From Lytechinus pictus (taxonomy: Eukaryota; Echinodermata; Echinoidea; Temnopleuroida; Toxopneustidae): DNA of 64,000 nucleotides. The notes under the pieces were generated by a model. That model searched no databases. It saw only the letters and a program-made list of their open reading frames with translations, and had not been told where the DNA came from. This document shows, one piece after another, positions 45,701-53,897 of this stretch. The DNA lies in NCBI RefSeq assembly GCF_037042905.1, contig NC_087262.1:23576001-23640000 (forward strand), in the 5' to 3' direction. Every line of letters starts with the position of its first letter. Within the stretch, counting starts at the first letter, position 1. Made by a program: the position numbers and the translations under genes.

Positions 45701-46441
45701 TCGTAGAAAGCACCCCAAGATCGCTAAACTTTAAGTCATGGGTCCCTGGGCGTTGTGGCATGCGCCGGTAATCCAGGCTACATTTTGGGGAAGTTACAAA
45801 CTGATGGAGAGGTTCGAGGTTCGAATCCCTGGTCTCGTCTCTCGGATGGTGATGTTATAGGTTGGTCTAGGCATCAGGGACCCGTTCCATGAATTACTAT
45901 AATGACAACACGACGACTATCATGGCAACACGGCTCATCAGCCAGTCACAGTCAAGGATTCCATAGTAGGCATCATACTTGAGTTGATGCACGTCTGTAA
46001 AACCTGAAATACATGCATACACATTATTATGCGCGCGCGCACATCGGGTTTGTGCCCTATGGTTTGTGCATCAGGCAAAGGCATCGGGTCGACCGCACAC
46101 CCACACACGGACACCCCCTCACGCACCCTCTCACACACACTTACCTGCACTACTGCCGATCAGGGCAAACATAGTGGCACGCGCACAGTTGGTAACCGGG
46201 AAATAGCGGAGTATAAGATCAATCGATGCCAGTGACGCACAGGCACAGCCGACACCATAGAGCACGCTGTAAGTCAGGTATATGACAGGGAAGATCGGGA
46301 TCAACGACGTCAACATGCAAGACGTGAAGCAAAGGATAATCCCAACGAGGGTGATGGCTCGGTTACTGAAGCGATAGATGAGCGGCATGACGAAGATTCC
46401 CGACGACGTCGAAAGCCCGATGGGAATGGTCCCCACCCATG
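33497..46441 (-). CDS. SLC16-like MFS transporter, 3' five exons (partial)
   Basis: Minus-strand coding exons are 46441-46145, 44646-44012, 39320-39095, 34285-34142 and 33729-33497. All junctions are GT..AG and the phases chain (1, 0, 1, 1). The joined product is about 511 residues without its N-terminus. It shows MFS hallmarks of monocarboxylate transporter-type proteins: WVGTIPIG and LIYRFSNR after TM2, SLASIDLILRYF, FLIEQWGWR before TM6, an acidic cytoplasmic loop of about 135 residues, and GKCLLGVISDRLPFPK between TM8 and TM9. The substrate cannot be told from sequence. The TM1 exon was not found within the window. The introns hold most of the LINE and hAT insertions, but no coding exon is disrupted. 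Confidence 0.85.
33730..34141 (-). other. SLC16-like gene, last intron
   Basis: Intron between the final two exons. No repeat family was recognised; short A/T runs only. Confidence 0.75.
34142..34285 (-). CDS. SLC16-like transporter, penultimate exon
   Basis: The exon lies between GTGATAG and G/GTAAGTT. It encodes IGMVVMTIADVLSYSICNQV, an extracellular or loop stretch, then WTVVMVMQGIGFMVAAVFG, consistent with TM10-TM11. Entry and exit are both phase 1. Confidence 0.85.
34858..37226. mobile_element. hAT-like MITE with exact TSD, disrupted by a second element
   Basis: It begins CATGGGCGGAAATC and ends ATTTCCGCCCCTG, with the exact 8-bp duplication CCCCCAAC (34850-34857 and 37227-37234). Without the insert at 35085-37189 it would match the 333-bp element at 3606-3938, including GACACAATATCAAATGTCCC and CTACCTTTTGGGAGAGATTT. 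Confidence 0.9.
35085..37189. mobile_element. nested hAT-like element with inverted module array
   Basis: It starts ATAGGCGGATCCAGGG and ends GGCTCGATCCGCCCCTG, with TGTCCCC on both sides (35078-35084 and 37190-37196) as a probable decayed 8-bp duplication. Next to the ends are C-tracts with CTCTTGGCGGAGC and CTATTGGCGAAGG. The interior holds over a dozen cores of GCTCGCGCTTCGCGCTCGC (for example 36465, 36696, 36988) in AT-rich spacers. It is the same element as 19564-21697, in opposite orientation. Confidence 0.87.
37235..37990. other. intronic sequence with C-tracts
   Basis: Lies in the SLC16-like intron. Homopolymer C runs occur at 37322-37335 and 37502-37514. A short direct repeat (CACACCAGTCATTACA, about 37665 and 37687) is present. 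No gene is supported. Confidence 0.5.
37995..38270. mobile_element. GGGCCCCGTCTTACAAAG MITE, copy 3
   Basis: It starts CAGGGCCCCATCTTACAAAT and ends CAACTCTTTGTAAGACGGTG. The arms contain GATTGATCCAATCAATC and GATCGGATCAATTGC. It is more diverged than the copies at 5311 and 11661. Confidence 0.8.
38430..39075 (+). mobile_element. two LINE 3' tails in tandem
   Basis: The first tail ends TGGAAGTGAAATAAATGAAT followed by four TTTGAA units (to about 38860). The second repeats TACAAGCATTGCTTTTAGTG (about 38926, also near 38608) and ends AATAGATAATTGAATTGAAT. They are CR1/L2-style 3' ends with short terminal repeats, without coding sequence. Confidence 0.65.
39095..39320 (-). CDS. SLC16-like transporter exon with GKxxxGxxSDR loop
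   Basis: The acceptor CCTTCCAG precedes GGCGACTAC and the donor TTG/GTAAGA ends the exon. It encodes GDYLLSVGFEKRVVPWVVTT, then LGVTEMAGKCLLGVISDRLP and FPKIFLYLVGSLTGIGCMIC, covering TM8 to TM10. The GKCLLGVISDR segment is the second-half equivalent of the MFS loop 2-3 signature. Phase 0 in, phase 1 out. Confidence 0.88.
39430..39645 (+). mobile_element. tRNA-derived SINE
   Basis: It has an A-box-like CTTAGTCGGAAGAGCGG and a B-box-like AGGTTTCATTCCC (about 39474), followed by TTGGTATAAGGCATTTAAAT. The body ends near AAAAATCACCACCATA. The tRNA-like head is degenerate. Confidence 0.65.
40297..40593. mobile_element. hAT-like MITE (297 bp) with exact TSD
   Basis: It starts CACCGGCGTACCTAGG and ends TTAGGTACGCTAGTG. 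The 8-bp duplication GTTACCAG is exact (40289-40296 and 40594-40601). Inside are A-rich AAGCAAAAAAAAA repeats and two GGGGACGT/ACGTCCCCTG blocks. It is non-coding. Confidence 0.92.
40600..40735. mobile_element. GTAACACAAAG MITE adjoining the hAT-like element
   Basis: The ends CAGGGTCCCGTAACACAAAG and CTTTGTGTTACGGGCCCCAG are inverted, with GTTAGCAATTAATCG and CGATCATTGCTAAGC in the arms. The hAT-like element at 40297 inserted at its edge. Confidence 0.87.
40774..40925 (+). mobile_element. tRNA-derived SINE with class II-like head
   Basis: The head has the A-box TGGCCGAGTGG (40781-40791) and the B-box GGTTCGATCCT (40822-40832). It begins GGTACCT and ends CGGCACC, pairing at 5 of 7 acceptor positions. 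The T-arm has mismatches. A SINE body follows (CCATTGAGCAAGGTATTTAG, then CAAATAAATGTAAATGCTGT). The defects and the body argue for a SINE, not a working tRNA gene. Confidence 0.78.
41125..43317 (+). mobile_element. 5'-truncated CR1/L2-type non-LTR retrotransposon
   Basis: A reverse transcriptase ORF (open from before 41222 to 42520) is followed by a 3' UTR and a terminal A-run (43306-43315). No endonuclease domain remains. It lies inside the foldback element and, in sense opposite to the host gene, inside the SLC16-like intron. Confidence 0.85.
41222..42520 (+). CDS. reverse transcriptase of a CR1/L2-type LINE (partial)
   Basis: The frame of 432 codons is uninterrupted and continues upstream of 41222 to about 41130, so the nominal start is arbitrary. 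It shows RT motifs in order: KSGDKAFVQNYRPIAILPVL (finger), NQFGFRPNHSC, GVAFIDLRRAFDTVDH (motif A), VGVPQGSILAPVLFSLFIND (motif B), MYADDT (catalytic YADD, motif C) and VKCLGVTID. The connection region contains PHILYCSNVWFG. The N-terminal endonuclease is missing through 5' truncation. After the stop at 42518-42520 the sequence still reads partly as an RT C-terminus in another frame (about 42525-42760), suggesting a frameshift. Confidence 0.9.
   Translation: MITHDFVVKTINNLSCKKATGHDNLSVKLLKLLITVPIVLSTLVYILNLSLNEGLFPTEWKTARIQPIPKSGDKAFVQNYRPIAILPVLSKIIERAVSSSLLKHLLQQEILSPNQFGFRPNHSCETALLCMVDDWSKQVDGGRLNGVAFIDLRRAFDTVDHSLLLRKLKSCGCSRSCLKWFESYLENRRQFVSFGNEKSSTKEINVGVPQGSILAPVLFSLFINDLSNHVTSASVYMYADDTTISVSGKTKAEVETNLTQALYETYSWIRNNKLILNYNKTKVMLLGSKQKLSTTHNQQISINIHGCTLECVNEVKCLGVTIDNCLDFKQHTNSISNLIKRKLGIIRRNKHYFNQPQLSKLYWGYVMPHILYCSNVWFGRSEGNYDTLNRLHKRAAYLISNRTWMTRSEIVFKELDWPSLSKVLHRASCVLM
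44012..44646 (-). CDS. SLC16-like transporter exon with TM5-TM7 and acidic loop
   Basis: The acceptor TTTACAAG precedes the exon and the donor ATG/GTAAGA follows it. It encodes GMLCIGPFTYFLIEQWGWRI, then TM6 (VVGGLLLVVGVVSVLAL). A long hydrophilic loop rich in Asp, Glu, Ser and Asn follows. TM7 comes last, at VWVLGCCIMGLGVMNSFFY. Large central loops between TM6 and TM7 are normal in SLC16 proteins. Phase 1 in, phase 0 out. Confidence 0.88.
45082..45683. mobile_element. piggyBac-like MITE with TTAA duplication
   Basis: The ends AGGTCAAATCCATCCC and GGGGTGGACT abut TTAA (45078-45081 and 45684-45687). The arms share AAAAATC(A)AACAAGCAT-type and CATAACTTTCTTATTATACA blocks. A related left end without a partner occurs at about 49155 (AGGTGAAGTTCATCC). 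Confidence 0.8.
45755..45965 (+). mobile_element. SINE head and partial GTTTCATAAAG-type MITE
   Basis: A B-box GGTTCGAATCCC (about 45817) follows a degenerate tRNA-like head starting TGTGGCATGCGCCGGTAATC. The body CTCTCGGATGGTGATGTTAT is shared with sequence at 58590-58610 after the LTR element. At 45886 GGGACCCGTTCCATGAATTA starts a MITE fragment. Confidence 0.6.
46145..46441 (-). CDS. SLC16-like transporter, first exon in window (TM2-TM4)
   Basis: The acceptor CTATCTCTTTACAG precedes the exon and the donor GCAG/GTAAGT follows it. It encodes (A)WVGTIPIGLSTSSGIFVMPL, then IYRFSNRAITLVGIILCFTS, a TM3 stretch, YSVLYGVGCACASLASIDLI and LRYFPVTNCARATMFALIGS. The 297 bp enter and leave in phase 1. 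The RF(S)NR segment corresponds to the MFS loop 2-3. Confidence 0.88.
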
Positions 46442-46960
46442 CTGTAAAGAGATAGACGGAGAAAATGGATGAGAGGGAGGATGTCACGTGTTAAAGGGCA
46501 AGGGGGTGGTGAAGTAGAGAGAGAGGATATGGAGAGAGAGACACATACACATGGTCAGACCATGAAGATGGAGCTACTCTGGAGCTACCTAGCTCATTGT
46601 AGATTAGCTGATAGCCCATTGCTGGAAGCCCCAATCTATGGCTGCAATATTACATTGGGTAATTTCAAGTTCAGTGTTGACCTTTTTGTGTTGGCTTTAG
46701 GTCAATTTTTACTCGAATATAACACTAAACATAAAATGAAGATGGTCTCGAAAAGTCACTCACTATAGTTATTGAGATGTCAATAATGTGATCTGGATCA
46801 GTTTTACAAACTCTGAATAAGTTTTGGAGCTAGGGAAAACAATCCAAATTTCAACACCAATACCAAGGCCACCACCGTACTTGAAATCACCCATTGCTCT
46901 GAAGTCGAATCTATACCTCACTTCAATCACACGAACACACGAACTAATTTCATTCAAACG
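46442..46960. other. upstream intron or flank of the SLC16-like gene
   Basis: Contains a short GA-rich stretch (46505-46545). No TM1-coding exon with a DGG.GW-type motif was found here. Confidence 0.5.
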
Positions 46961-46964
46961 TATG

Positions 46965-47600
46965 AGCAATCGCATTGTCACACGTCGACTCTCACGACTA
47001 TGTAATCAGTCGTGCAACTATTGAGACTGATGTGAAAGCAGTGAAACCACTCGCAATCACTCGTGCAACACTCCCATGTGATCGCACGAGCATAATACGA
47101 GCATATGCGACTTACTCGTGCAACGGGGTTTACTCTGATCTTTGCTTTTATTGTACGACGTACAGCTGTTGCATTTGTGAAAGCCTCTGTGCGATCTTAT
47201 GAGATAAATACCGCTTGATGCCTGCATGTTGCGCGACCAGAAGGTCGCAAATAGTCGTACGTCAATTGTGATCGGCTTTTTAAGCCCCTTTCACAATTGA
47301 CGTACGACCATTTGCGACCTTTTGGTCGTGCGACAGGCTGCAACAGGCATCAATCGCTAGTCATCTCATAAGATCGCACAGAGGCTTTCACAGTTGCAAC
47401 AGCTGTCGTACAACAAAACAACCAGTAAACCCCGTTGCACGAGTAAGTCGCATATACTCTTATTGTGCTCGTGCGATCACATGCGAGTGTTGCACGAGGG
47501 ATTGCGAGTGGAACGGTCGCATACATGCGAATGAAACGGTAGTGCAATGTTGTAAGCCGTTGCGATCGGTCTTGCAACAGTCTTATGGCCCATATTATCA
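46965..47600. mobile_element. long palindromic MITE, GTCGTACG/TCGCAC-rich
   Basis: Two arms of about 300 bp meet at TTTTTAAGCCCCTTT (about 47276-47290). Paired blocks include GTGCAACGGGGTTTACT with AGTAAACCCCGTTGCAC, CTCTGTGCGATCTTATGAGA with TCTCATAAGATCGCACAGAG, and GACGTACGAC. The element is rich in CG dinucleotides compared with its surroundings and is non-coding. Confidence 0.88.
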
Positions 47601-48475
47601 TCGCAACCAGTCGCAAGACAGGTCTCTGTACATGTAGGTCGCTTGCACATGTACAAGTGTTGTACGACCTCCAGTCAAGTAAATGCGACTACTTAGTTGT
47701 GCCACCTCTCGCACCAAGTCGTACAACGTTGAACAACACTCGCACGATGATCGCCCGACCGATGGTACGACCCCGGGTACGGCCTGATGCGAGTGAATCG
47801 ATCGTATTTGATCGCGTTCGGATTTTGAACATGTTCAAAGTTCAGATGTGACCAGTCACGACCACCTCGAGTTCGTGCGACCGTCTACAACGACTGCGAG
47901 TGCTCGCAAGACACCAAGAGATCGATCGTGCAACACCAAGAAAAAACTGTTGCAGGCGGTCGTAAACTGGTCGGACGTCAATTGTGAAAGGGGCTGAACG
48001 GTCGCATACATGCGAAAGCAACGGTAGTGGAATGTTGTAAGCCGTAATTTCGATCGGTCTTGCAACAGTCTTATATTATCGCACCCAGTCGCAACACTGG
48101 TCTCTGTAGGTCTCCAGCACATGTGCAAGTGTTGTACGACCTCCAGTCGACTAAATGCGACTATATTTAGTTGTGCCACCTCTCGCACCAAGTCGTACAA
48201 CGTTGAACAACACTCACACGATGATCGCCCGACCGATGGTACGACCTGTTGCGAGTGAATCAATCGTATTTGATCGCGTTTGGATTTTGAACATGTTCAA
48301 AGTTCAGATGCGACCACCAGTCACGATCACCTCCGACCACCTCGAGTTTGTGCGATCGTCTACAACGACTGCGAGTGCTCGCAAGACACCAAGGGATCGA
48401 TCGTGCAACAACAAGAAAAAACTGTTGCAGGTGGTCGTAAACAGGTCGTATGTCAATTGTGAAAGGGGCTTTAGT
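47512..48475. repeat. direct tandem duplication, about 486-bp unit, of the same family
   Basis: The unit AACGGTCGCATACATGCGAA starts at 47512 and again at 47998. Both copies share TCTTGCAACAGTCTTAT, GCACCAAGTCGTACAACGTT and CAATTGTGAAAGGGGCT ends. An isolated short relative (GGGGCTTTCACAATCGC to CAATTGTGAAAGGGGCTT) lies at 48796-48900. Confidence 0.88.
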
Positions 48476-49484
48476 CGAGCACTACAGGCGTACAGCAGTC
48501 GGCCAAACCGCGATAAAAAGTACATTAGAGTAAAAAATGTATATATTTGAGTTAATATTACCTTCATATCCTCTCGTTAGGATCACTCTAAATGAATACA
48601 CAGTGTTATAAAAAGTGATTACTTTCATTTCACTTTTTTTTAAATCGTTGACTGGATAAATACAAGACTGATAATGAGGTAAATTTTCTTCTCTTTTTTT
48701 CCTTCTTTTTGTAATTTACCAAACTCATTATTTCACAAACGTCGCATCATTTTGGTTTGTAAATAGGCATAATTTTTCACCTTATACTCCGGTAAAGGGG
48801 CTTTCACAATCGCTGTTGCGATCATTTGGTCACAATATATAATGTTGCACACAATCGCAACAGTTGTAAGCAGTCGCACCATCAATTGTGAAAGGGGCTT
48901 AAACTGTACGCAAGCATCTAGATCTGGGCTCCAGATACTTGACATTATTATCATTATTCGTTTTACAGATCGAGTCAGAAAACCTGACATGACTAGGGTA
49001 CCAGCATCTGTAACTCATTAATAATCACTGAAGATAATAATATGACTCTAGCAAACCACTATAATTGTAATACTATCCACAGTTATCTGGTGTACATTAT
49101 GTTGCTTGTATGTAAACCTAGAAAAGAAAATGAATCCTGATGTGAAATTAATTTAAAGGTGAAGTTCATCCTGACGATAAGTTGGGTTATCAAAAGTATA
49201 TGAAATTAAAGAAAAAACATCAATGAATGTTTGCTTATAATCCACAAAAAATAAGAGAGTTATGACTTATTATCTTTTTTATTTACAATACATGTACAAT
49301 CAATAAAAACAAGCAATTAAAACATCATAAAAAATATCAATCCCTTACACCAAATATAACACTGTTCAGACAAGGCTCGAACAGAGAAGTGGACAGCATC
49401 CGCCCCCCCCGCCCCGCAAATCGGCAACAGAGGACCCCCTCTATTCGACCGTGGGAAGAGAGGGATATAAGAGAGTCTTGACCT

Positions 49485-49980
49485 GAAAATGACCTTTGAC
49501 CTTACCATGTGACTTCCGACTGCAGCATGACATGCAGGTCTCATAACTACATCGACAATCCATGGGTGAAATGGGTGAAAGGTGACTTGCGGTTGCGGAG
49601 TTAGGTGTCATAAGAGAGTCTTGCACAAAAACTTTAACGTTGACCTTGGACCTTACCATGTGACCTACGACTACAGCCCGACATGCAGGTCCCCCAAGTC
49701 CATATACCATCCAAGTTTGGTTGAAAAGTGACTTACGGTTGCGGAGTTCGCTGTCATAAAAGAGTATTGCATGTAAACTTTAACGTTGACCTGAAAATTA
49801 CCTTTGACCTTACCATGTGACATCCAACTGCAGCATAACATGCAGGTCCCCCAAGTCCATCTTCCATCCAAGTTTGGTTGAAAAGTGACTTACGGTTGTG
49901 GAGTTATGTGTCACAAGGTTTGTGACGGACGGACGACATTTGGATCCCTAAGTCTCGCCTTCACCTCTGGTGGGCGAGAC
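49485..49980. repeat. three-copy tandem repeat (about 155 bp) ending in a hairpin
   Basis: Units containing ACCTTACCATGTGAC and AGTGACTT(A/G)CGGTTG.GGAGT recur near 49500, 49655 and 49813. After the array, GTCTCGCCTTCACCTCTGGT runs into GGGCGAGACAAAA and forms a perfect GTCTCGCC/GGGCGAGAC-type stem (about 49953-49980). The arrangement could be the 3' end of a Helitron-like or other non-autonomous element. Confidence 0.75.
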
Positions 49981-50019
49981 AAAAACAAAATCATTAATCC
50001 CCTTACATGACATAACTAC

Positions 50020-50756
50020 CAGTGGCGTCGATCCATTTTTCAGATTGGGAGGCGAAATCATTAATCAACGTTCCAAAGGCGCTCAATCACAAAAAAACAA
50101 ACAAAAACTCACCCATACACACACACATATATATATATATATATATGTATATATGTGACTCATGAGAAAGAGACACATATCTCACCAACAAATTGATGCG
50201 AGCGCGAAGCGCGAGCTGAAATTTCTTTATATTCTGACCTGAAAGCTTGATATTCTAAGCATTTTAGGTACCAATGATTAAGATGGGTATCTAAAAGAAC
50301 AATAGATGCGAGCGCGAAGCGCGTGCTGAAAACTTTGATATTTCGATCTGAAAAAAAATGACAGTTAATGGACGTTTTTAATTAAAAAAATATATATATA
50401 TCCAATAAAAGATTATTGCAAATCGAAAACGGGAGTTCTTTTGAGGTTTAGAACTGAAAACGGGACATTCTATTCATCTATTTAATCATGAAAAGTATGG
50501 GTTTTTGCTATAGAAATGATACGAGTGCGAAGCGCAAGTTGAAATTTTTTTTATATTCCAACCTGAAAAGCGAACATTTTGAGCACGATTTAAAATAAAA
50601 TATGAGTTGTGTATCTCAATCTCGCTTGCTGATTTCTGTGTAACATTACAATCTTATTTTATTTTTGCACATGCGGAATTATTTGGGGGGGGGCTAACGA
50701 TATGTTTTAATTGGTGGGGTGATCACCCCCCCCCCCTCCCAAGATCGACGCCTCTG
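50020..50756. mobile_element. hAT-like element (737 bp) with module array
   Basis: It starts CAGTGGCGTCGATCC and ends GATCGACGCCTCTG. The flanks ATAACTAC (50012-50019) and ATAAGTAC (50757-50764) are an 8-bp duplication with one mismatch. Inside are GCGAGCGCGAAGCGCGAGC cores (50201, 50309 and a variant near 50521), a TA microsatellite (50130-50152) and G/C tracts near the right end. Confidence 0.9.
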
Positions 50757-51162
50757 ATAAGTACCATATATTATGCGATATAAGCTCAATAAATTCACAT
50801 TTCAATGGAATATGATAAATACAAATATAAGTTTCTTACAGAAGTGGGCATGAAATTATGTGTTTTATGAATATATCGACCGCTCGAATAAAATCATTTT
50901 TCATTTTCTTTTAGAAAATTGAACTTTTTTTTTTAAATAATATCACACGACATTATGGAGGCGCTGCCCGTCTGTGACGTCATCAATTCGAAAGGTTAAA
51001 AAGTCATTTATTCATTATTTTTCGACGGATTTTCATAATACCTTCCCCCACATTTTTTTTGTATTTTTGTTTTACTTTATTAACCCCAACTTATCATCAG
51101 GTAAACGTCCCCACAAAATTGCGACAGACAATAGTATCTTTTTCAGAATAATCAACCAGGGG

Positions 51163-51328
51163 GCCGTTTCATAAAGTTGTTCGTAAGTTAAGAGCGACTT
51201 TAAGAACGACTGGTGAACCTTCCTTACGCGCTCAACCATCGCCAATGAATATAACATTTTCCACAAGAAAGGATCACCAGTTTTAAAGTCGCTCTTAACT
51301 TACGAACAGCTTTATGAAACACCCACCA
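51163..51328. mobile_element. GTTTCATAAAG palindromic MITE (166 bp)
   Basis: The ends GGGCCGTTTCATAAAGTTGT and ACAGCTTTATGAAACACCCA are inverted. The arms pair over TTCGTAAGTTAAGAGCGACT and its complement. Related to the copy at 19152. Confidence 0.9.
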
Positions 51329-51511
51329 GGAATGTATTGTGCTACTATATGATTGCGTTTCTTTTCGAGCGAGTGCCATGAGCGTAGAGGCTCAACGAAA
51401 GGGGAAGAGGATGCAATAAAAAAGAACAGGAAAGAAGAAGAAAAGGGAAGAAATGAGACAGAAAGCTATTAATCATTTAAAGAGAAAGGTCTGGATCATT
51501 TAGTCTTAATA

Positions 51512-51760
51512 CCCCTTATGACCGGTGTGTTGGCTCCGTCTCACAACGGGGAGGTCGGGAGTTCAAAACCCCGGCCGCATCAGACCAAAAGGCGTTAAAA
51601 GACAGGATTTGCTGCTACCCTTACTTGACGTTCAACAATTCAAGGGATAGAGCAACGTTGATCTGGCGCTGCACAGTGGCTGCCGGGCCCACGATCAATT
51701 GGGCAAAATGAATTTTCGGAGGATATCTGTTTCGAACAATAAAATATGGATTTTCGATTT
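51512..51760 (+). mobile_element. tRNA-derived SINE
   Basis: A tRNA-like head (CCGGTGTGTTGGCTCCGTCT) with a B-box-like GGGAGTTCAAAACCCC (about 51553) is followed by GGCGTTAAAAGACAGGATTT and GCTGCACAGTGGCTGCCGGG. It ends near AACAATAAAATATGGATTTT. Confidence 0.65.
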
Positions 51761-51978
51761 CAATTAAAAAAAATATGGTGCCAGCTACATCTCCCCTTGC
51801 CCCCCCCCCCCCCCCCTCCCCCTTTCACGGTGGTGCCTTCACTGCATGAGCGCGTGATTTGGCTAAAGTAGAGATTGATTCAACTTCTCATGTAGCGTTT
51901 CAATATAGATTTCGTAATGTGATATACGTTATACATTGTCAAAAATTTATTATAATTACTATTATTGTTTATCATTAT

Positions 51979-53577
51979 TGTCGGGAAATGGAATTTTGTG
52001 AAGGCGAAATTTATAAGGATTTAATTTGTGCGGTGAGATCTGCGTATCTGAACCAGGTGTTTCGAATATTTACGCTAGGTTACGTAATCGTACTAGGCCG
52101 AATTTACTTTTTTTTGAAGCGCATTGATATATGCATCTTTAATTAGGTCGTACTCGTACCGTTTCACGTGTGATAGCCCTTTGGGTGTGGTTTGATTAGG
52201 AGAAGGCATTTGAAGATCTACGTGCACGGACGTGTTTGTAGGCAGAGCACGAGAAGTTTTAAACGTGTGTTGGAGATTTCTTCGGTATGTAAACTTTTAT
52301 ATAGCATTTTAAGTCTATAAGAAGTCACTTTAATGCTGAGAATAATTCTAAGAGTATTTGTAACTATTTTAACTGGATTTAAGAGATTATTTTGAGTACT
52401 TTCCATGTCTTGACTTTGATGCGTCTGAAGGATAAGAATTTCGATTTCTGTAACAAATTGTGGGAAATGATGCAAATGCTCTGTGGTTATCTCCAAATAG
52501 AGATTTATCGGGTTTTCAGTATTTGTTGTTAATGATTTAATATGTTAAAAGATAACAGGCTCAGATACTTGCTTGTTATAGGAGTGATTTAATTGTTTTT
52601 GGTTCAGCATTTACGAACGTGGAGGGCGCCATTTTATCCGACTTCTCAAGATGGCCGCGCCCATGAATCGAAGATATAAAATGTATGTATAAGATCATGA
52701 AGTGATTACACTGTAACATTACACTGAAAGCAAATTATAAGATGATTATTCCGGAAATAATATGATAATTCATATACTTCTGAGAGTATTTCGAGTGTAG
52801 AATTGTTGGTGATGAATAAATTAACTTCTTATTTATAGCTGGGAGAATTGGGACTTCAGCTGGTCCAATAGGCAGTGGGTCTACCTGTAGCAGTGGGTGG
52901 CAGTGGCTGGTAGTGAGCTACTGTGGGCCTTGCAGTGGCTGTGGAGTTTGCAGTCCAGGGGTTGCAGTCTGTGGGTTGCAGTCTGTTGTACTGGTAGTGG
53001 CAGCCTGTAGTTTGAAGCAGTTGATTGACCTTTTTCTGACCTTGGGTAGGCATCTTAGAGTTTTGTTTCTTATATCATCAGATGCAAGAGTTGAGTGAAT
53101 AAGCTGGTATTGGTATTATACTAGATATTGTTCGAGGTGCTTTGTACTAAAACAAAGAGGGATTTTATAGGCTTATGCTGAATTTATAGTAGGCAAGAAA
53201 ATAAGTTGTTGTAAAAACATAATTATTTTGAATTCTTACAAGGGAAATAGTTTCGACTGAATTTAACTTGGTAAAATTCAAGATTGTTTGCAGCGAGGCG
53301 TTAAACTTTAATGACAAGAAGTCTGTTTCATTTTTGTAAGCATTACAGAACTATCAAGTGATGAGATGGGAACTGTTTACATGTGAACTTTGTCATTGAT
53401 TATTTGAATCTGTAATATAATACATGTAATTTATTGCGGTTTTTGTTTATGTATCTTTACAGGGTTTTTTTATGTTTCCTATGACGCCGATTAAATGAAA
53501 CTGCCCTAGATCTGGTGTCCCGGTTTCTTTATTGAACTGTCCGGTCCCTTAGCAAGGTCCAACCCCCACCCACGACA
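51979..53577 (+). repeat. 5' LTR (1599 bp)
   Basis: It has TGTCG...CGACA ends. A TATA-like GATATAAAATG lies at about 52671-52682. Just upstream are GGCGCCATTTTATC (about 52626) and CTCAAGATGGCCGCGCCC (about 52646), YY1-like motifs in opposite orientation. AATAAA lies at 52815-52820. It lacks the 137-bp segment present in the 3' LTR. Confidence 0.93.
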
Positions 53578-53581
53578 GATT

Positions 53582-53599
53582 TGGCGACGAGGATGGGAT
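53582..53599 (+). promoter_or_regulatory. primer binding site fitting tRNA-Ser(GCU)
   Basis: Four bases after the 5' LTR, TGGCGACGAGGATGGGAT is complementary to the CCA-tailed 3' end of animal tRNA-Ser(GCU) as I recall it (…ATCCCATCCTCGTCGCCA). This is the expected position for priming minus-strand DNA. Confidence 0.75.
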
Positions 53600-53897
53600 C
53601 ACTGGTTCTGCGCAGTCTTCGCCGATGACCGTCAGGAGTCGAGGAACAAAACCCCATGGTCAACCAGTCAACCGAGAAGCCGTAATAGAGGTCAAGTCAG
53701 CAAGTCTTCGCAGTGAAGTCAACCAAGTCTTCACAGTGAAGTCAACCAAGTCTTGCCAGTCAAGAACGAACTTTAAATTGAGTGGTAAAGGTTAAAAATT
53801 AATTGTTGTCACTGATGTATACTATGTACTTGTAGTTATATTAAGTACAGTATATTAACCTTTTCTCCCGAATAAGACCAATCTAGCCCTTGTAACG

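Noticed and set aside
51859-52146. 95-codon ORF at the start of the 5' LTR, repeated at 56730-57005
   Set aside because: It is LTR sequence, and the N-terminal part differs because it reads in from unrelated flanks. No domain is recognised.
52856-53098. Small ORFs in the LTR encoding Gly/Cys- or Pro/Thr-rich peptides
   Set aside because: They derive from a GTGGCAGTGG-rich stretch and occur on both strands.
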